From Saccharicrinis sp963666825 (lineage in GTDB: Bacteria; Bacteroidota; Bacteroidia; Bacteroidales; Marinilabiliaceae): DNA of 64,000 nt. The stretch covers positions 2,542,001-2,606,000 of the forward strand of contig OY763044.2 in assembly GCA_963666825.2 (NCBI GenBank). The letters run 5' to 3'. Below the pieces are notes generated by a model. The model made no database searches. It saw only the letters and a list, made by a program, of their open reading frames with translations, and was not told the DNA's origin. This document shows, piece by piece, positions 1-10,027 of this stretch. Every line of letters begins with the position of its first letter. Positions within the stretch are counted from its first letter, which is position 1. The translations under genes and the position numbers were made by a program.

Positions 1-123
1 ATAATCATCTATATATTGATTTTACACCTTGATATTCCCCATTAAAATTCGGTTATCCAGTTTGAAAAAATAGACTTTACTCAAAAGCCCTCTTCCATAA
101 CGAATACGAATTTAATATTTTAG

Positions 124-131
124 TATATTTG
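124..131 (+). promoter_or_regulatory. Probable -7 promoter element of the kinase gene at 173
   Basis: TATATTTG matches the Bacteroidota -7 consensus TAnnTTTG and lies 41 bases before the ATG at 173, which leaves a leader of about 35 bases. I see no clear TTTG -33 box at the right distance, so this is tentative. Confidence 0.35.
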
Positions 132-172
132 TTTCACCCCAAAACAATGTATTAAAGATATTTACCAGCTTT

Positions 173-1741
173 ATGGATGAGAAATTGACAAGTGAAGATA
201 GTCTCCTGGAATTAATACTAAATATTGGAGATACGACAGATAATGAAGAATCCATCTTACAAAGGTTTACTTCCCGGTTTTGTGATAAGTTTAATATCAA
301 ACATGCTTTTGTTTTAAAAAGAGAGAATAACTCAAACATATATCATAAAATATTCCAAACACCAAAAGAAGGTCTAAACGGAATAACTAATGATGTTAAT
401 AATAAGTGTTGTGAACTATTAAATCAATCCCACGAATCAGTAATGAAATTTACGGTTCATGATAAAACTTTTAAAATTTTCCCATTACATACTTATGGAT
501 ATTTTGTATTTGAGTGTTACAATAAACAAGAAAATTATTCAATCGATAAATTATCTTTAATACTAAATCATCTTGGAAAGTTTTTAGTTCTTTTTGATGA
601 AAGAAAAAAAAGAATAGAAATTGAAAATGCATTTAAGAAAAGAGAAAAATTTCAACATCTATCACTAGAAATTAATCATGCTTCTGTATTTGAAAACAAT
701 TTTGAAACAGGAAAAGTAATAAGTACGCCTCACCTTTATTATTATTTGGGCTATTCAGATGATGATCTGCCGCAAACCTTAAGTGAAACCACTAAGCTCA
801 TTCATCCAGATGACTTACCTCGAGTTATGGATAATATATATGCTCATTTCGATGGTGTTAGTCCAGAATATTATGCCGAATTCAGATTAAAGTCAAAATC
901 TAATGAATGGATTTGGGTTAATGGACGCGGAAAAGCTACACATCGAAATTCTGAAGGAAAACCAATAACCTTACTTGGAATTTCACAGGTAATTAGTAAG
1001 CGCAAGCAAACCGAGTTTGAATTAATAAAAGCAAAGGAGAAAGCAGAAGAAAGTGACAGATTAAAATCAGCTTTTTTAGCTAATATGAGTCACGAAATTC
1101 GTACTCCCATGAATGGCATACTTGGTTTTACAGAAATACTTAAAGATCCTTTTCTTGAACAGGATTTAAGAATTAAATACATTGATCTAATTGAAAAGAG
1201 TGGTTATCGGATGCTTAATATTATCAATGATTTAATTGATATTTCAAAAATTGAATCCGGCCAAATGGAAATTCAATTAACTAAAGTAAATGTTAATCAG
1301 GTTGTAAATTCTATCTATAACTTTTTTAAGCCGGAGGTTTTAAAAAATAAGATGGACTTTATTATTGATATTCCTGATAAAAACGACGAAACAATTATAA
1401 CTACAGATATTGAAAAGGTTTATGCTGTTTTTAGCAACCTTGTTAAAAATGCTATAAAATATAGTACAAGAGGTGCCATTACAATTGGATATAAATACGA
1501 AGAGCATTTTATAGTATACTATGTAAAAGATACCGGCTTAGGCATTCAGGAAAATATGCTCGACAAGGTTTTTGATCGTTTTGTACAGAGTAAGGATGTG
1601 AGAAAAATAAAAGTTGAAGGTGCAGGATTAGGTCTATCAATATGTAAGGCCTACATAGAAATGCTTGGCGGTAAAATTTGGGTAGAAAGTAAAATCTCAA
1701 AAGGATCCACTTTCTTTTTTACTATTCCAATGATGAGTTAA
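173..1741 (+). CDS. PAS-domain sensor histidine kinase
   Basis: Cytoplasmic sensor kinase of 522 residues with no membrane segment or signal peptide. The first ~140 residues look like a degenerate GAF-type domain. A PAS/PAC domain follows at about 160-280 (it contains YYLGYSDDDLPQT and ends near WVNGRGKATHR). A short coiled coil leads to the HisKA domain with the phospho-acceptor His307 in SHEIRTPMNG. The HATPase domain shows an N box (NLVKNAIKY), G1 (DTGLGI) and G2 (GAGLGLS). There is no receiver domain and no neighbouring response regulator, so the partner is unknown. It stands alone, with the next genes on the other strand. The kinase call is firm; the signal is unknown. Confidence 0.93.
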   Translation: MDEKLTSEDSLLELILNIGDTTDNEESILQRFTSRFCDKFNIKHAFVLKRENNSNIYHKIFQTPKEGLNGITNDVNNKCCELLNQSHESVMKFTVHDKTFKIFPLHTYGYFVFECYNKQENYSIDKLSLILNHLGKFLVLFDERKKRIEIENAFKKREKFQHLSLEINHASVFENNFETGKVISTPHLYYYLGYSDDDLPQTLSETTKLIHPDDLPRVMDNIYAHFDGVSPEYYAEFRLKSKSNEWIWVNGRGKATHRNSEGKPITLLGISQVISKRKQTEFELIKAKEKAEESDRLKSAFLANMSHEIRTPMNGILGFTEILKDPFLEQDLRIKYIDLIEKSGYRMLNIINDLIDISKIESGQMEIQLTKVNVNQVVNSIYNFFKPEVLKNKMDFIIDIPDKNDETIITTDIEKVYAVFSNLVKNAIKYSTRGAITIGYKYEEHFIVYYVKDTGLGIQENMLDKVFDRFVQSKDVRKIKVEGAGLGLSICKAYIEMLGGKIWVESKISKGSTFFFTIPMMS

Positions 1742-1766
1742 TCATATACGATACCCTTATTATGAT

Positions 1767-2051
1767 CTACTTACTAAATAGATAAACCTCAACAATGATT
1801 GGTAATAAAATAAAAACATTCAACACATAAAAAGACCACAACATTAACCTAACTTTCTTTCTTTCTTTTATCAGATCTGTTGTTTTGATAATAGTTTTTA
1901 TCTTTTTTCTATCCTTTTTGGCATACAAATTCGGAAAGTACTTATTGGTTGCATGAAAATGTTTAAGCAAAATAAACAAGGCTATTACACTACATAACAC
2001 CATACTCCAGGATAGGATAAAAAACAAATCAATCAAGTGTGAATAACTCAT
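1767..2051 (-). CDS. Small two-helix membrane protein, unknown
   Basis: A 94-residue protein starting at MSYSHLIDL. The ATG at 2051 overlaps the TGA of the upstream gene as ATGA, so translational coupling fits this start better than the longer reading that begins at 2105. It has one hydrophobic segment at about residues 8-30, a strongly basic loop rich in Lys (KKDRKKIKTIIK), and a second hydrophobic segment near the C-terminus. I recognise no family. It forms a two-gene operon with the unknown protein at 2048-2422. Confidence 0.65.
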   Translation of the reverse strand: MSYSHLIDLFFILSWSMVLCSVIALFILLKHFHATNKYFPNLYAKKDRKKIKTIIKTTDLIKERKKVRLMLWSFYVLNVFILLPIIVEVYLFSK

Positions 2052-2422
2052 AACGACAATCTCTCCAGATTTAATAGAATTCCCTCCAAACGCATCTTTG
2101 TCCAAAAAATATACTGCTTTTTAAAGTCTAATTCTGTATCTCCATTTAAATAAGGAGCATTAAATGTTTTACTATTTCTAGATGACATAAAATTGTATAT
2201 CCATCTTATAAAGCGATTATTAAACCTTTTCACTTTAAAGCTCAAAGCTTGTTTTGCTAATTCGGTTATAGTATAATTAATATTTTCTGTGATTAGATAT
2301 GCAAAACACTCTTCACAATCATTCTTGAATCTTAGAAAAACTTCATCTGTAATTGAAGCTTTTAATAAAAGGTTATCTGAGATTTGAACCAGTAAATTAA
2401 GTTTTTGGATAGCATCTTGCAT
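2048..2422 (-). CDS. Hypothetical soluble protein, 124 residues
   Basis: I do not recognise this protein. It is probably mostly helical, with an acidic CEEC patch (DCEECFAYLI) near residue 38 and a basic, aromatic stretch at about 65-80 (KRFNNRFIRWIYNF). It has no signal peptide. Its stop codon overlaps the start of the small membrane protein downstream (ATGA), so the two are co-translated and probably act together. The upstream side, 2423-2538, is AT-rich with no feature I can name. Confidence 0.6.
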   Translation of the reverse strand: MQDAIQKLNLLVQISDNLLLKASITDEVFLRFKNDCEECFAYLITENINYTITELAKQALSFKVKRFNNRFIRWIYNFMSSRNSKTFNAPYLNGDTELDFKKQYIFWTKMRLEGILLNLERLSL

Positions 2423-2538
2423 TAAAAAATGGATTTACAAAAGGATATTCATAAATATTATTACAACCTTATTCAATATTGTATTTATGATTAATCACCT
2501 TGTTTCATTCTCCCTTTTTCTTGTTACTTTAAAATATA

Positions 2539-2570
2539 CAAAAGCTGTATCAATATTAATACAGCTTTTG
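2539..2570 (-). terminator. Hairpin terminator after cinA
   Basis: A 12-bp perfect stem (CAAAAGCTGTAT paired with ATACAGCTTTTG) with an 8-base loop lies 10 bases past the cinA stop. The minus-strand T content after the stem is moderate. Confidence 0.6.
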
Positions 2571-2580
2571 CGTAAAATCA

Positions 2581-3828
2581 TTATTTCATATCTTCTTCAA
2601 CCATATTCTTAAGCATAAACAAAGCCATTTCTGAAGCTCTGATAATATTTCGCTCACGAATATGTCCAAATTGAAATTTGTTACTTACAGTTCTTTTAGG
2701 TCCTGATACAGCAATCCAAACTGTTCCTACAGGTTTTTCATCAGATCCGCCATCAGGACCAGCAACACCTGATGTTGACACGGCATAATCTGTTCCTAAA
2801 ACAGCTCTCCCCCCTTTTGCCATTTGTTCAACCACTTGTTGACTAACAGCCCCATAATCCATCAAATCCTCATCTTTAACTTTAAGAACCTGCTGCTTAA
2901 CTTTATTATGGTAAGCAATTACACTTCCTCTGAAAAAGTATGAACTACCAGGAATTGAAGTAATCATATGTGCAATATTTCCGCCAGTACAACTTTCTGC
3001 AGTTCCTAAAGTTATTTTGTAATCAGTAAATATCTGAGCAATAACATCTACAACAGCAATGTCATCGTAAGCTACAATATTATTTCCTATCAGCGGATCT
3101 AATTTAGTTACAAGATCTTCTATCTCAGATTCCAATTTCTTTTTGCTTTCTCCACGACCTGTAAAACGAAGTCTGATTTTTCCAGGAGCAGGCAAATAAG
3201 CCAACTTAATAAACTCCGGAATGGATTCTTCAAACTCCTGTAACATTTCAGCTAGAACAGCTTCTGGAATATTGTGTACCAATACTGTTTTATGTACAAT
3301 ACTTCCAATATTAAAGCGCTTAGATAATCTTGGAATAATATTGTATTCCATAGCATGCTTCATTTCGGAAGGTACACCCGGCATAGAAACATATATGGTA
3401 CCTTCGTGCTCAAACCACATTACAGGTGCTGTTCCCACAGGATTGCGAATTACTGTACAATTTGCAGGAACAAGTGCCTGGGCTCTGTTTAATTCGTTAA
3501 TATTAGGTACATATCTTTTCAACAGACTTTTTACGTCTTCAAATACCTCTTCACTAAAAACCAGCTCTGTATTGAAAAACTTACACATAGTAACCTTAGT
3601 AATATCGTCCTTCGTTGGTCCCAGACCACCCGTCAGCAATACTACATCCGCTCTTTCTGATGTTTCTTTTAAAATGTTTAAAATCTCATCTTCTGTATCA
3701 CTTACAGAATTAATTCGACTAACTTCAAACCCAGCTTCATTCAATTGCTGACCCATCCAGGCTGAATTGGTATCTACCACCTGCCCTATTAGAAGCTCAT
3801 CGCCAATGGTTACTATTTCAATTTTCAT
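2581..3828 (-). CDS. cinA: CinA family protein (nucleotide pyrophosphatase / NMN deamidase)
   Basis: Full-length CinA of 415 residues with two domains. The N-terminal MoaB/MogA-like domain starts at MKIEIVTIGDELLIGQ and carries TGGLGPTKDD. The C-terminal PncC-like amidase domain (about 255-410) has TAESCTGGNIAHM, GSVIAYHNKVKQ and STSGVAGPDGG. In characterised members these domains act on ADP-ribose/NAD-derived nucleotides and deamidate NMN in pyridine nucleotide salvage. The name also reflects co-regulation with competence in other phyla, for which there is no sign here. It has its own terminator and is separated from the next upstream gene by about 80 bases. Confidence 0.95.
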   Translation of the reverse strand: MKIEIVTIGDELLIGQVVDTNSAWMGQQLNEAGFEVSRINSVSDTEDEILNILKETSERADVVLLTGGLGPTKDDITKVTMCKFFNTELVFSEEVFEDVKSLLKRYVPNINELNRAQALVPANCTVIRNPVGTAPVMWFEHEGTIYVSMPGVPSEMKHAMEYNIIPRLSKRFNIGSIVHKTVLVHNIPEAVLAEMLQEFEESIPEFIKLAYLPAPGKIRLRFTGRGESKKKLESEIEDLVTKLDPLIGNNIVAYDDIAVVDVIAQIFTDYKITLGTAESCTGGNIAHMITSIPGSSYFFRGSVIAYHNKVKQQVLKVKDEDLMDYGAVSQQVVEQMAKGGRAVLGTDYAVSTSGVAGPDGGSDEKPVGTVWIAVSGPKRTVSNKFQFGHIRERNIIRASEMALFMLKNMVEEDMK

Positions 3829-3910
3829 TTTAATTGTTTTAAGACTCCCAGATCTACAAATACAATCATAGAAATAAGAATTCTTGTTCTAAACTTTTAT
3901 TAGTAAGTAT

Positions 3911-5149
3911 TTATTTTTCAAACTTCTTAAGCGCTCTCACTCGCTCTAGTAAAGGTGGATGTGAGTAATGAAAAAACACATACAAAGGATGTGGCGTTAG
4001 ATTACTCAACGCATTTACTGAAATGGTTTTTAGGGCAGAAATTAAAGATTCCGGATTATGGTTTTTAGCAGCAAACTCATCTGCTTCATATTCATTTTTA
4101 CGTGATAACAAAGTGCTCAAAAGACCTGTAATTCCTGATATCGGACTATACAATATTCCAAACGCAATTAGTCCAATATGAAAAACAGGTTGTTGAACTC
4201 CCAAAGCTTCAGATAAGACTGGTGAATCTACAAACACAGAAAAGATAAACAACATTACTCCTGTTTGTATTATACCAGTAATCATTCCCCACAGGGTATG
4301 TTTCTTTTTATAATGTCCAATTTCGTGAGCTAAAACACCAACAATCTCATCTGTTTTCAAATCATTAATTAGTGTATCATAAAGTACAATTCTCTTTTTA
4401 GCACCTAAACCACTAAAAAAAGCATTAGCTTTTGTACTACGTTTTGAACCATCCATTACGTAAACATTATCAAGCTTAAAGTTTACAGTTTTACAAAATT
4501 CCTGAATAGCAGTTTTTAAATCACCATCTTCTAATGGTGTTTGTTTATTAAAAAGTGGCAATAGTACCGAAGTATAAAACATGGTCATTAACAACATAAA
4601 AGCAGTAACTAAACTCCAGGCATATAACCAAAAATATTCTCCTGCTATTGAGTAAAACCAAATAATCAAGGCCATAATACCACCACCAAGAAGCGCTCCC
4701 AATAATAATGACTTTATTAAGTCACCAATAAAAGTTTTGGGAGTGGTTTTATTAAATTCAAACTTTTCTTCAATAACAAAAGTGCTATATATTGAAAATG
4801 GAAGATTAAGTATTGTTGAAGCTAAACCAATGATACCAAAGAATACCAAAGCTCTTAATATAATATTATCTGTAATGTTTAAAACCCAATGATCAACAAC
4901 CGCAAAGCCTCCTGCAAAAAGCATAATTAAAATCAAAACAAGGTTAAACACTCCGGTAATCCATCCAAATTTATGATTGGCTTTAGAATATCTTTGTTGT
5001 TTTGCATATTTTTCCTGATCATAAATCCCTTCTAATTCATGAGGAATAGTCTCTGACCAACGAGTTGTATTCAAATACAATAAAAAACGATCCCAAATAA
5101 ACTCAATGACAATTATGGCAACTATCACATAAAATATTGTAGTATACAT
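3911..5149 (-). CDS. M48 family CAAX-prenyl-protease-like (Ste24) metallopeptidase
   Basis: A 412-residue integral membrane zinc protease of the Ste24 type. There are several transmembrane segments: one at the N-terminus (YVIVAIIVIEFIWD), others at about 65-90, 100-120, 145-165 and 170-195, and a pair at about 285-340. The zinc-binding HEIGH motif is at His275 (LAHEIGHYKKKH), and the second conserved region is NEYEADEFAAK. The end SHPPLLERVRAL is typical of the family. Bacterial members take part in membrane protein quality control; prenylated substrates are not expected in bacteria. It lies downstream of lgt, with a hairpin between them. Confidence 0.93.
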   Translation of the reverse strand: MYTTIFYVIVAIIVIEFIWDRFLLYLNTTRWSETIPHELEGIYDQEKYAKQQRYSKANHKFGWITGVFNLVLILIMLFAGGFAVVDHWVLNITDNIILRALVFFGIIGLASTILNLPFSIYSTFVIEEKFEFNKTTPKTFIGDLIKSLLLGALLGGGIMALIIWFYSIAGEYFWLYAWSLVTAFMLLMTMFYTSVLLPLFNKQTPLEDGDLKTAIQEFCKTVNFKLDNVYVMDGSKRSTKANAFFSGLGAKKRIVLYDTLINDLKTDEIVGVLAHEIGHYKKKHTLWGMITGIIQTGVMLFIFSVFVDSPVLSEALGVQQPVFHIGLIAFGILYSPISGITGLLSTLLSRKNEYEADEFAAKNHNPESLISALKTISVNALSNLTPHPLYVFFHYSHPPLLERVRALKKFEK

Positions 5150-5177
5150 ATTTAAATTCCCTTCTTATTTAATACAA

Positions 5178-5222
5178 CAAACCGCTCTTTAACTACAAAT
5201 ATTGTATATAAAGAACGGTTTG
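5178..5222 (-). terminator. Hairpin between lgt and the Ste24-type protease
   Basis: A 14-bp stem with one mismatch (arms 5178-5191 and 5209-5222, core AAACCG...CGGTTT) lies 24 bases past the lgt stop and 29 bases before the Ste24 start. It probably ends or attenuates lgt transcription. Confidence 0.5.
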
Positions 5223-5245
5223 CAAATATCTTAAATTTAAATCAA

Positions 5246-6097
5246 TTATGATTTTTCCTGCTTAATTATTTTTGGTGCTTTTACTACAAAATATATTCCC
5301 GCCAATACAAACGGAATACTAAGTAATTGTCCCATATTTAAAAACATATCATTTTCAAAAGCCTCCTGATTTTCTTTTACAAACTCTATTAAGAATCGAG
5401 CAAAGAAGGTTCCTATTAAGAACACACCAAAGATCAATCCTGTACGATCTTTAGCATCTGTTTTCCAATACATCCACATGATGATACCGAATAATGCAAG
5501 GTACGATAAGGCTTCATAAATTTGCGTTGGATGAGATGGGGCTGAATAAATAGGCTGAGCTCCAGCCATCCACTCATGAATATTTTCAACAAATTTAAAA
5601 GCCCATGGTAAATCTGTTGGATGACCATATATTTCATGGTTCATTAAATTTCCCATTCTAATAAAGAATGCAGCTAAAGCTGTTGGAATTACCAGGCGAT
5701 CCAATGTCCACAGAGGAGATTTCTTAGATACTTTTTTAGAGTAGATTAAAATAGCTATCACAATACCCAAGGCTCCTCCATGACTGGCTAATCCACCATG
5801 CCATACTTTAATAATTTCACCAAGGTTTTGTGAATAATAATCCCAACCATAAAAGAACACATGCCCTAATCGAGCACCAATAACGGTTGCCAGAATAACA
5901 TACATAAACAGCTTTTCTAACCATGGCAATGGAATTTTTTCCCACTTAAACATTTTTTCCATTAGTTGATAACCTAATAAAAATGCAATTGCAAAAAATA
6001 ATCCATAATAACGGACAGAAAAAGGTCCTAATGATCCGAAAGGTCCGAAATGAAAAATTTCAGGCTTTACTCCCCATGTAATGAAATCAAGTACCAT
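5246..6097 (-). CDS. lgt: Prolipoprotein diacylglyceryl transferase
   Basis: Inner-membrane enzyme of 283 residues that moves the diacylglyceryl group of phosphatidylglycerol onto the lipobox cysteine of prolipoproteins, the first step of lipoprotein maturation. It has about seven membrane segments. The Lgt signature lies around RMGNLMNHEIYGHPTDLPW, and RYYGLFFAIAF near residue 30 and HGGLASHGG near 100 are also typical. The start MVLDFITWGVKPEIFHFG is normal for the Bacteroidota form. Several lipoproteins in this window (9623, 10319, 23843, 53886) are probable clients. Confidence 0.95.
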   Translation of the reverse strand: MVLDFITWGVKPEIFHFGPFGSLGPFSVRYYGLFFAIAFLLGYQLMEKMFKWEKIPLPWLEKLFMYVILATVIGARLGHVFFYGWDYYSQNLGEIIKVWHGGLASHGGALGIVIAILIYSKKVSKKSPLWTLDRLVIPTALAAFFIRMGNLMNHEIYGHPTDLPWAFKFVENIHEWMAGAQPIYSAPSHPTQIYEALSYLALFGIIMWMYWKTDAKDRTGLIFGVFLIGTFFARFLIEFVKENQEAFENDMFLNMGQLLSIPFVLAGIYFVVKAPKIIKQEKS

Positions 6098-6190
6098 ATG
6101 TTATGCTGTATATTTAAAAAAGATAAGAGACAATGCAAATACAAAGTCTCTATATCTCTTATTATAAATTTGTTAATTTAATAATTTTAA

Positions 6191-9100
6191 TTATTCTTGT
6201 CCTTTACCGTGGCATTGTTTATATTTTTTTCCACTACCACATGGACAAGGATCATTTCGACCAACTTTTTTCTCAACTCTTACCGGCTGAGCTTTTGGTT
6301 TTTCTTTTGGCTTACTACTACCTGCTCCAGGATATTCGTCTTTACTTGTTTTAAGCTTGCTTAAATCCTGACGTTGACGAACCTCTACTTCTTTAATTTC
6401 ATTTGGATTTTGAACCGGAATACTTGCTTTAACCAAAGTAGAAACCACATCTTTATTAACTTGCTCTATCATTGTTTTAAACAAATCAAAAGACTCAAAC
6501 TTATAAATTAATAAAGGATCTTTTTGTTCATATGAAGCATTTTGAACAGATGTTCTTAAGTCATCCAATTCACGTAAGTGCTCTTTCCATGAATTATCAA
6601 TTGTCATTAAAATAATTGATTTTTCAAGAGACTTCACTAACTCTGCGCCATTAGTATCATATGCCTTTTTAAGATTTGTATTGATCTGGAAAATCTTCTG
6701 TCCATCAGTAAATGGAACTACAATATTCTGATACTGATGTCCTCTGTTTTCGTATACATCTTTAATTACAGGCATTGCCTGAGTTTTGATGCTTTCAATC
6801 TTTCTTAAATAAGCACTCCATACATTATTATAAAGCTTATTAGCAAGCTCACTTGGACTTCCTTTTAAGAATTCTTCACTTTCAAAAGGTGATGAAACAG
6901 AAAATACTCTGATTAAATCCATTTCAAAACTTTCGTAATCAGCATTCTGATGATGCTCACTTACAAGGCTCTCACAAGTATCATAAATCATATTTGATAA
7001 ATCAACCTGAATTCTTTCACCATAAAGAGCATGCTTACGTTTAGTATAAATTACCTCACGCTGAGAGTTCATAACATCATCATACTCCAATAATCTCTTA
7101 CGAATACCAAAGTTATTTTCTTCAACCTTTTTCTGAGCTCTTTCAATAGATTTGGTAATCATTGAGTGTTGAATTACTTCACCTTCCTCAACACCAAGCC
7201 TATCCATATATTTTACGATTCTGTCTGATCCAAACAGTCTCATCAGGTTATCTTCCAATGAAACGAAGAACTGAGAACTACCTACATCTCCCTGACGACC
7301 AGAACGACCTCTTAACTGACGGTCAACACGACGAGATTCATGACGCTCAGTACCTACAATAGCTAAACCACCGGCAGCTTTCACTTCTTCAGTTAACTTA
7401 ATATCGGTACCACGACCTGCCATGTTTGTAGCAATAGTAACAACACCTTTACCCCCTGCTTCTGCTACAATTTCAGCTTCGCGCTGGTGTAACTTGGCAT
7501 TCAGTACATTATGTTTAATACCTCTGATCTTCAACATTCGGCTTAACAACTCTGAAATTTCTACAGAAGTTGTACCGACAAGAACAGGACGACCATCTTT
7601 AACCAACCCTACAATCTCTTCAATTACAGCATTGTATTTTTCACGATTGGTTTTATAAACCTTATCTTCTCTATCATCACGAGCAATAGGCTTATTTGTT
7701 GGAATTACAACAACATCCAATTCATAGATATCCCATAACTCACCTGCTTCTGTTTGCGCCGTACCTGTCATACCTGACAGTTTGTGGTACATTCTAAAGT
7801 AGTTCTGTAATGTAATAGTTGCATATGTTTGTGTTGCAGCCTCAACTTTAACACGTTCTTTAGCCTCGATTGCCTGGTGAAGTCCATCTGAATAACGACG
7901 ACCTTCCATAATACGACCAGTTTGCTCGTCAACAATCTTAACTTTGTTATCCATAACCACATACTCTGTATCTTTTTCGAACAAAGTATAAGCTTTTAAA
8001 AGCTGATTTACAGTATGAACACGTTCTGACTTAATACCATAGCTTTGTAATAACTCATCCTTTTTAGCTAGTTTTTCATTTTCCTCTAATGAGGCTTTTT
8101 CCAACTCAGCTATTTCAGATCCAATATCAGGTAATACAAAGAAATTTGGATCATCAGAATCGCCGGTTATTAAATCAATACCTTTTTCGGTTAATTCTAT
8201 TGAGTTATGCTTTTCGTCAATAACAAAATATAACGGATCAGTTACGATATGCATATTTTTGTTATTCTCCTGCATGTAATAATTTTCAGTTTTAAGCATA
8301 CTTGCCTTAACTCCAGGCTCACTTAAAAACTTAATCAAAGGTTTATTGCGAGGAAGACCTTTATAAACACGCAATAGCTCAAGAGCTCCTTCTTCAGCTT
8401 CTTTTTTATTTGCTGATTTCATTTTCTTTTTGGCATCTACCAAAATCCCTGAAACCAACTGACGTTGAACTTCCACTAAACGCTCTACTTTTGGCTTAAG
8501 CTCTTCAAATAACTGATCATCACCTTTAGGTACAGGACCTGAAATAATTAAAGGAGTACGGGCATCGTCAATTAATACTGAGTCAACCTCATCGACGATG
8601 GCATAATTATGTTTACGTTGTACCAGATCATCTGGCGAAACAGCCATATTATCCCTTAAGTAGTCGAAACCAAACTCATTGTTTGTACCAAAAGTAATAT
8701 CACAGTTATAAGCTTTACGACGCTCATTTGAGTTAGGTCTATGCTTATCAATACAATCCACACTTAAACCATGGAATTGATATAAGGGTCCCATCCATTC
8801 GGAGTCACGTTTTGCAAGGTAATCGTTCACTGTTACCACATGAACACCACGCCCAGATAAAGCATTAAGGAATACAGGCAAAGTTGCCACAAGAGTTTTA
8901 CCTTCCCCTGTTGCCATCTCTGCAATTTTACCCTGATGAAGAACAACTCCACCAAACAACTGAACATCATAATGAATCATGTCCCAGGTAACAGTGTTAC
9001 CACCAGCTTCCCATGAGTTATGCCAAACAGCTTTTTCTCCTTCTATTTCAACAAAATCATGAACAGCAGCCAAATCTCTGTCAAAATCAGAAGCTGAAAC

Positions 9101-9493
9101 TTCTACAGTTTCACTTTGAGTAAATCTACGCGCTGTATCTTTTAATATAGCAAAAGCCTCTGGTAAAACCTCTTCTAAAACTTTTTCAAGCTTTTCGTCA
9201 ATATCCTTTTCTAATTTATCAACTTCGCTGTATATCTTTTCTCTTTCTGCAATATCAACAGTACTATCTTCTGTTTTTGCTTTTAATTCAGCAATTCTAT
9301 CCTGATCATCTTTGATATACGCTCTGATTTTTTCTTTTAAACTCTCTGAGCGTTGACGTAATTCATCATTAGAAAGCTTTTCAATTTCCGGAGATACAGC
9401 CTTAACTAAATCAACAATTGGATTTAGTTCTTTAAGATCTCTCTCATATTTGCTACCAAACAACTTGGTAACGATATTATTAATAAATGCCAT
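6191..9493 (-). CDS. secA: Preprotein translocase subunit SecA
   Basis: ATP-driven motor of the Sec pathway that pushes unfolded preproteins through SecYEG. The 1100 residues match the long Bacteroidota form. Seen in order: NBD1 with Walker A GEGKT near residue 196 and the DEVDS box near 300, a preprotein cross-linking region, NBD2 (NMAGRGTDIKL, RQLRGRSGRQGD), the helical scaffold and wing, then a Lys/Pro-rich linker. The last residues form the SEC-C zinc site, CPCGSGKKYKQCHGKG. An insertion of helical, charged sequence (about 330-370 and 450-490) enlarges the motor domain, as in relatives. It lies about 90 bases upstream of lgt on the same strand. Confidence 0.98.
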   Translation of the reverse strand: MAFINNIVTKLFGSKYERDLKELNPIVDLVKAVSPEIEKLSNDELRQRSESLKEKIRAYIKDDQDRIAELKAKTEDSTVDIAEREKIYSEVDKLEKDIDEKLEKVLEEVLPEAFAILKDTARRFTQSETVEVSASDFDRDLAAVHDFVEIEGEKAVWHNSWEAGGNTVTWDMIHYDVQLFGGVVLHQGKIAEMATGEGKTLVATLPVFLNALSGRGVHVVTVNDYLAKRDSEWMGPLYQFHGLSVDCIDKHRPNSNERRKAYNCDITFGTNNEFGFDYLRDNMAVSPDDLVQRKHNYAIVDEVDSVLIDDARTPLIISGPVPKGDDQLFEELKPKVERLVEVQRQLVSGILVDAKKKMKSANKKEAEEGALELLRVYKGLPRNKPLIKFLSEPGVKASMLKTENYYMQENNKNMHIVTDPLYFVIDEKHNSIELTEKGIDLITGDSDDPNFFVLPDIGSEIAELEKASLEENEKLAKKDELLQSYGIKSERVHTVNQLLKAYTLFEKDTEYVVMDNKVKIVDEQTGRIMEGRRYSDGLHQAIEAKERVKVEAATQTYATITLQNYFRMYHKLSGMTGTAQTEAGELWDIYELDVVVIPTNKPIARDDREDKVYKTNREKYNAVIEEIVGLVKDGRPVLVGTTSVEISELLSRMLKIRGIKHNVLNAKLHQREAEIVAEAGGKGVVTIATNMAGRGTDIKLTEEVKAAGGLAIVGTERHESRRVDRQLRGRSGRQGDVGSSQFFVSLEDNLMRLFGSDRIVKYMDRLGVEEGEVIQHSMITKSIERAQKKVEENNFGIRKRLLEYDDVMNSQREVIYTKRKHALYGERIQVDLSNMIYDTCESLVSEHHQNADYESFEMDLIRVFSVSSPFESEEFLKGSPSELANKLYNNVWSAYLRKIESIKTQAMPVIKDVYENRGHQYQNIVVPFTDGQKIFQINTNLKKAYDTNGAELVKSLEKSIILMTIDNSWKEHLRELDDLRTSVQNASYEQKDPLLIYKFESFDLFKTMIEQVNKDVVSTLVKASIPVQNPNEIKEVEVRQRQDLSKLKTSKDEYPGAGSSKPKEKPKAQPVRVEKKVGRNDPCPCGSGKKYKQCHGKGQE

Positions 9494-9622
9494 TACTACT
9501 ATATTTCTATGTACAAATTTGAAAAATAACCAGATAAATCCGGTTAGATTAATATAAATTCTGATTAAAATAACTTTTAATCAAATAGTTAGAAATAACC
9601 TATAATTAACGCTTACAGGTTA

Positions 9623-10027
9623 TTAAAGTAGAAAAACAGGGCCTGCTCTGGAAACAAAATTTGCGCCTGTAAATAATGATGTATAAATATTTCTTGAAGT
9701 CTGAACCCGTTTATTCAGTTGGGGTTCCAGAAAATATTCAGAACTCAGGTATTCCGTTATTGGAACACTTTCAATTGTAAGTCCTCTGTATATTATATGT
9801 TTTCTTCCCGTTTCTACTAAGCTACCAAAACGGAATTTATTATTGTTTTGAGGTTTCGATTTTTTAATGCGCTGTACTGTCTGAACTTTATCTGATGCAT
9901 TAATATCTATTTCAATACCATAAGAACGTAAAGTTTCGGCATTAATGTCCATAGTTCCTGCTACACATGATGTCATGGTAACCAAAAGCGTAATGCTTAA
10001 AACCTTAAATTTGGACAATTCCTTCAT
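9623..10027 (-). CDS. Small putative lipoprotein, unknown
   Basis: A 134-residue protein with a hydrophobic leader and lipobox (VTMTSC, Cys21), so it should be exported and lipid-anchored. The mature part is basic in the middle (QRIKKSKPQNNN) and has no domain I recognise. The start ATG at 10027 is supported by the complete leader. A CAAATGTA (minus-strand TACATTTG, a -7 match) lies at 10054-10061. Downstream it faces secA on the same strand across about 130 bases. It could be a short envelope component of lineage-specific type. Confidence 0.6.
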   Translation of the reverse strand: MKELSKFKVLSITLLVTMTSCVAGTMDINAETLRSYGIEIDINASDKVQTVQRIKKSKPQNNNKFRFGSLVETGRKHIIYRGLTIESVPITEYLSSEYFLEPQLNKRVQTSRNIYTSLFTGANFVSRAGPVFLL

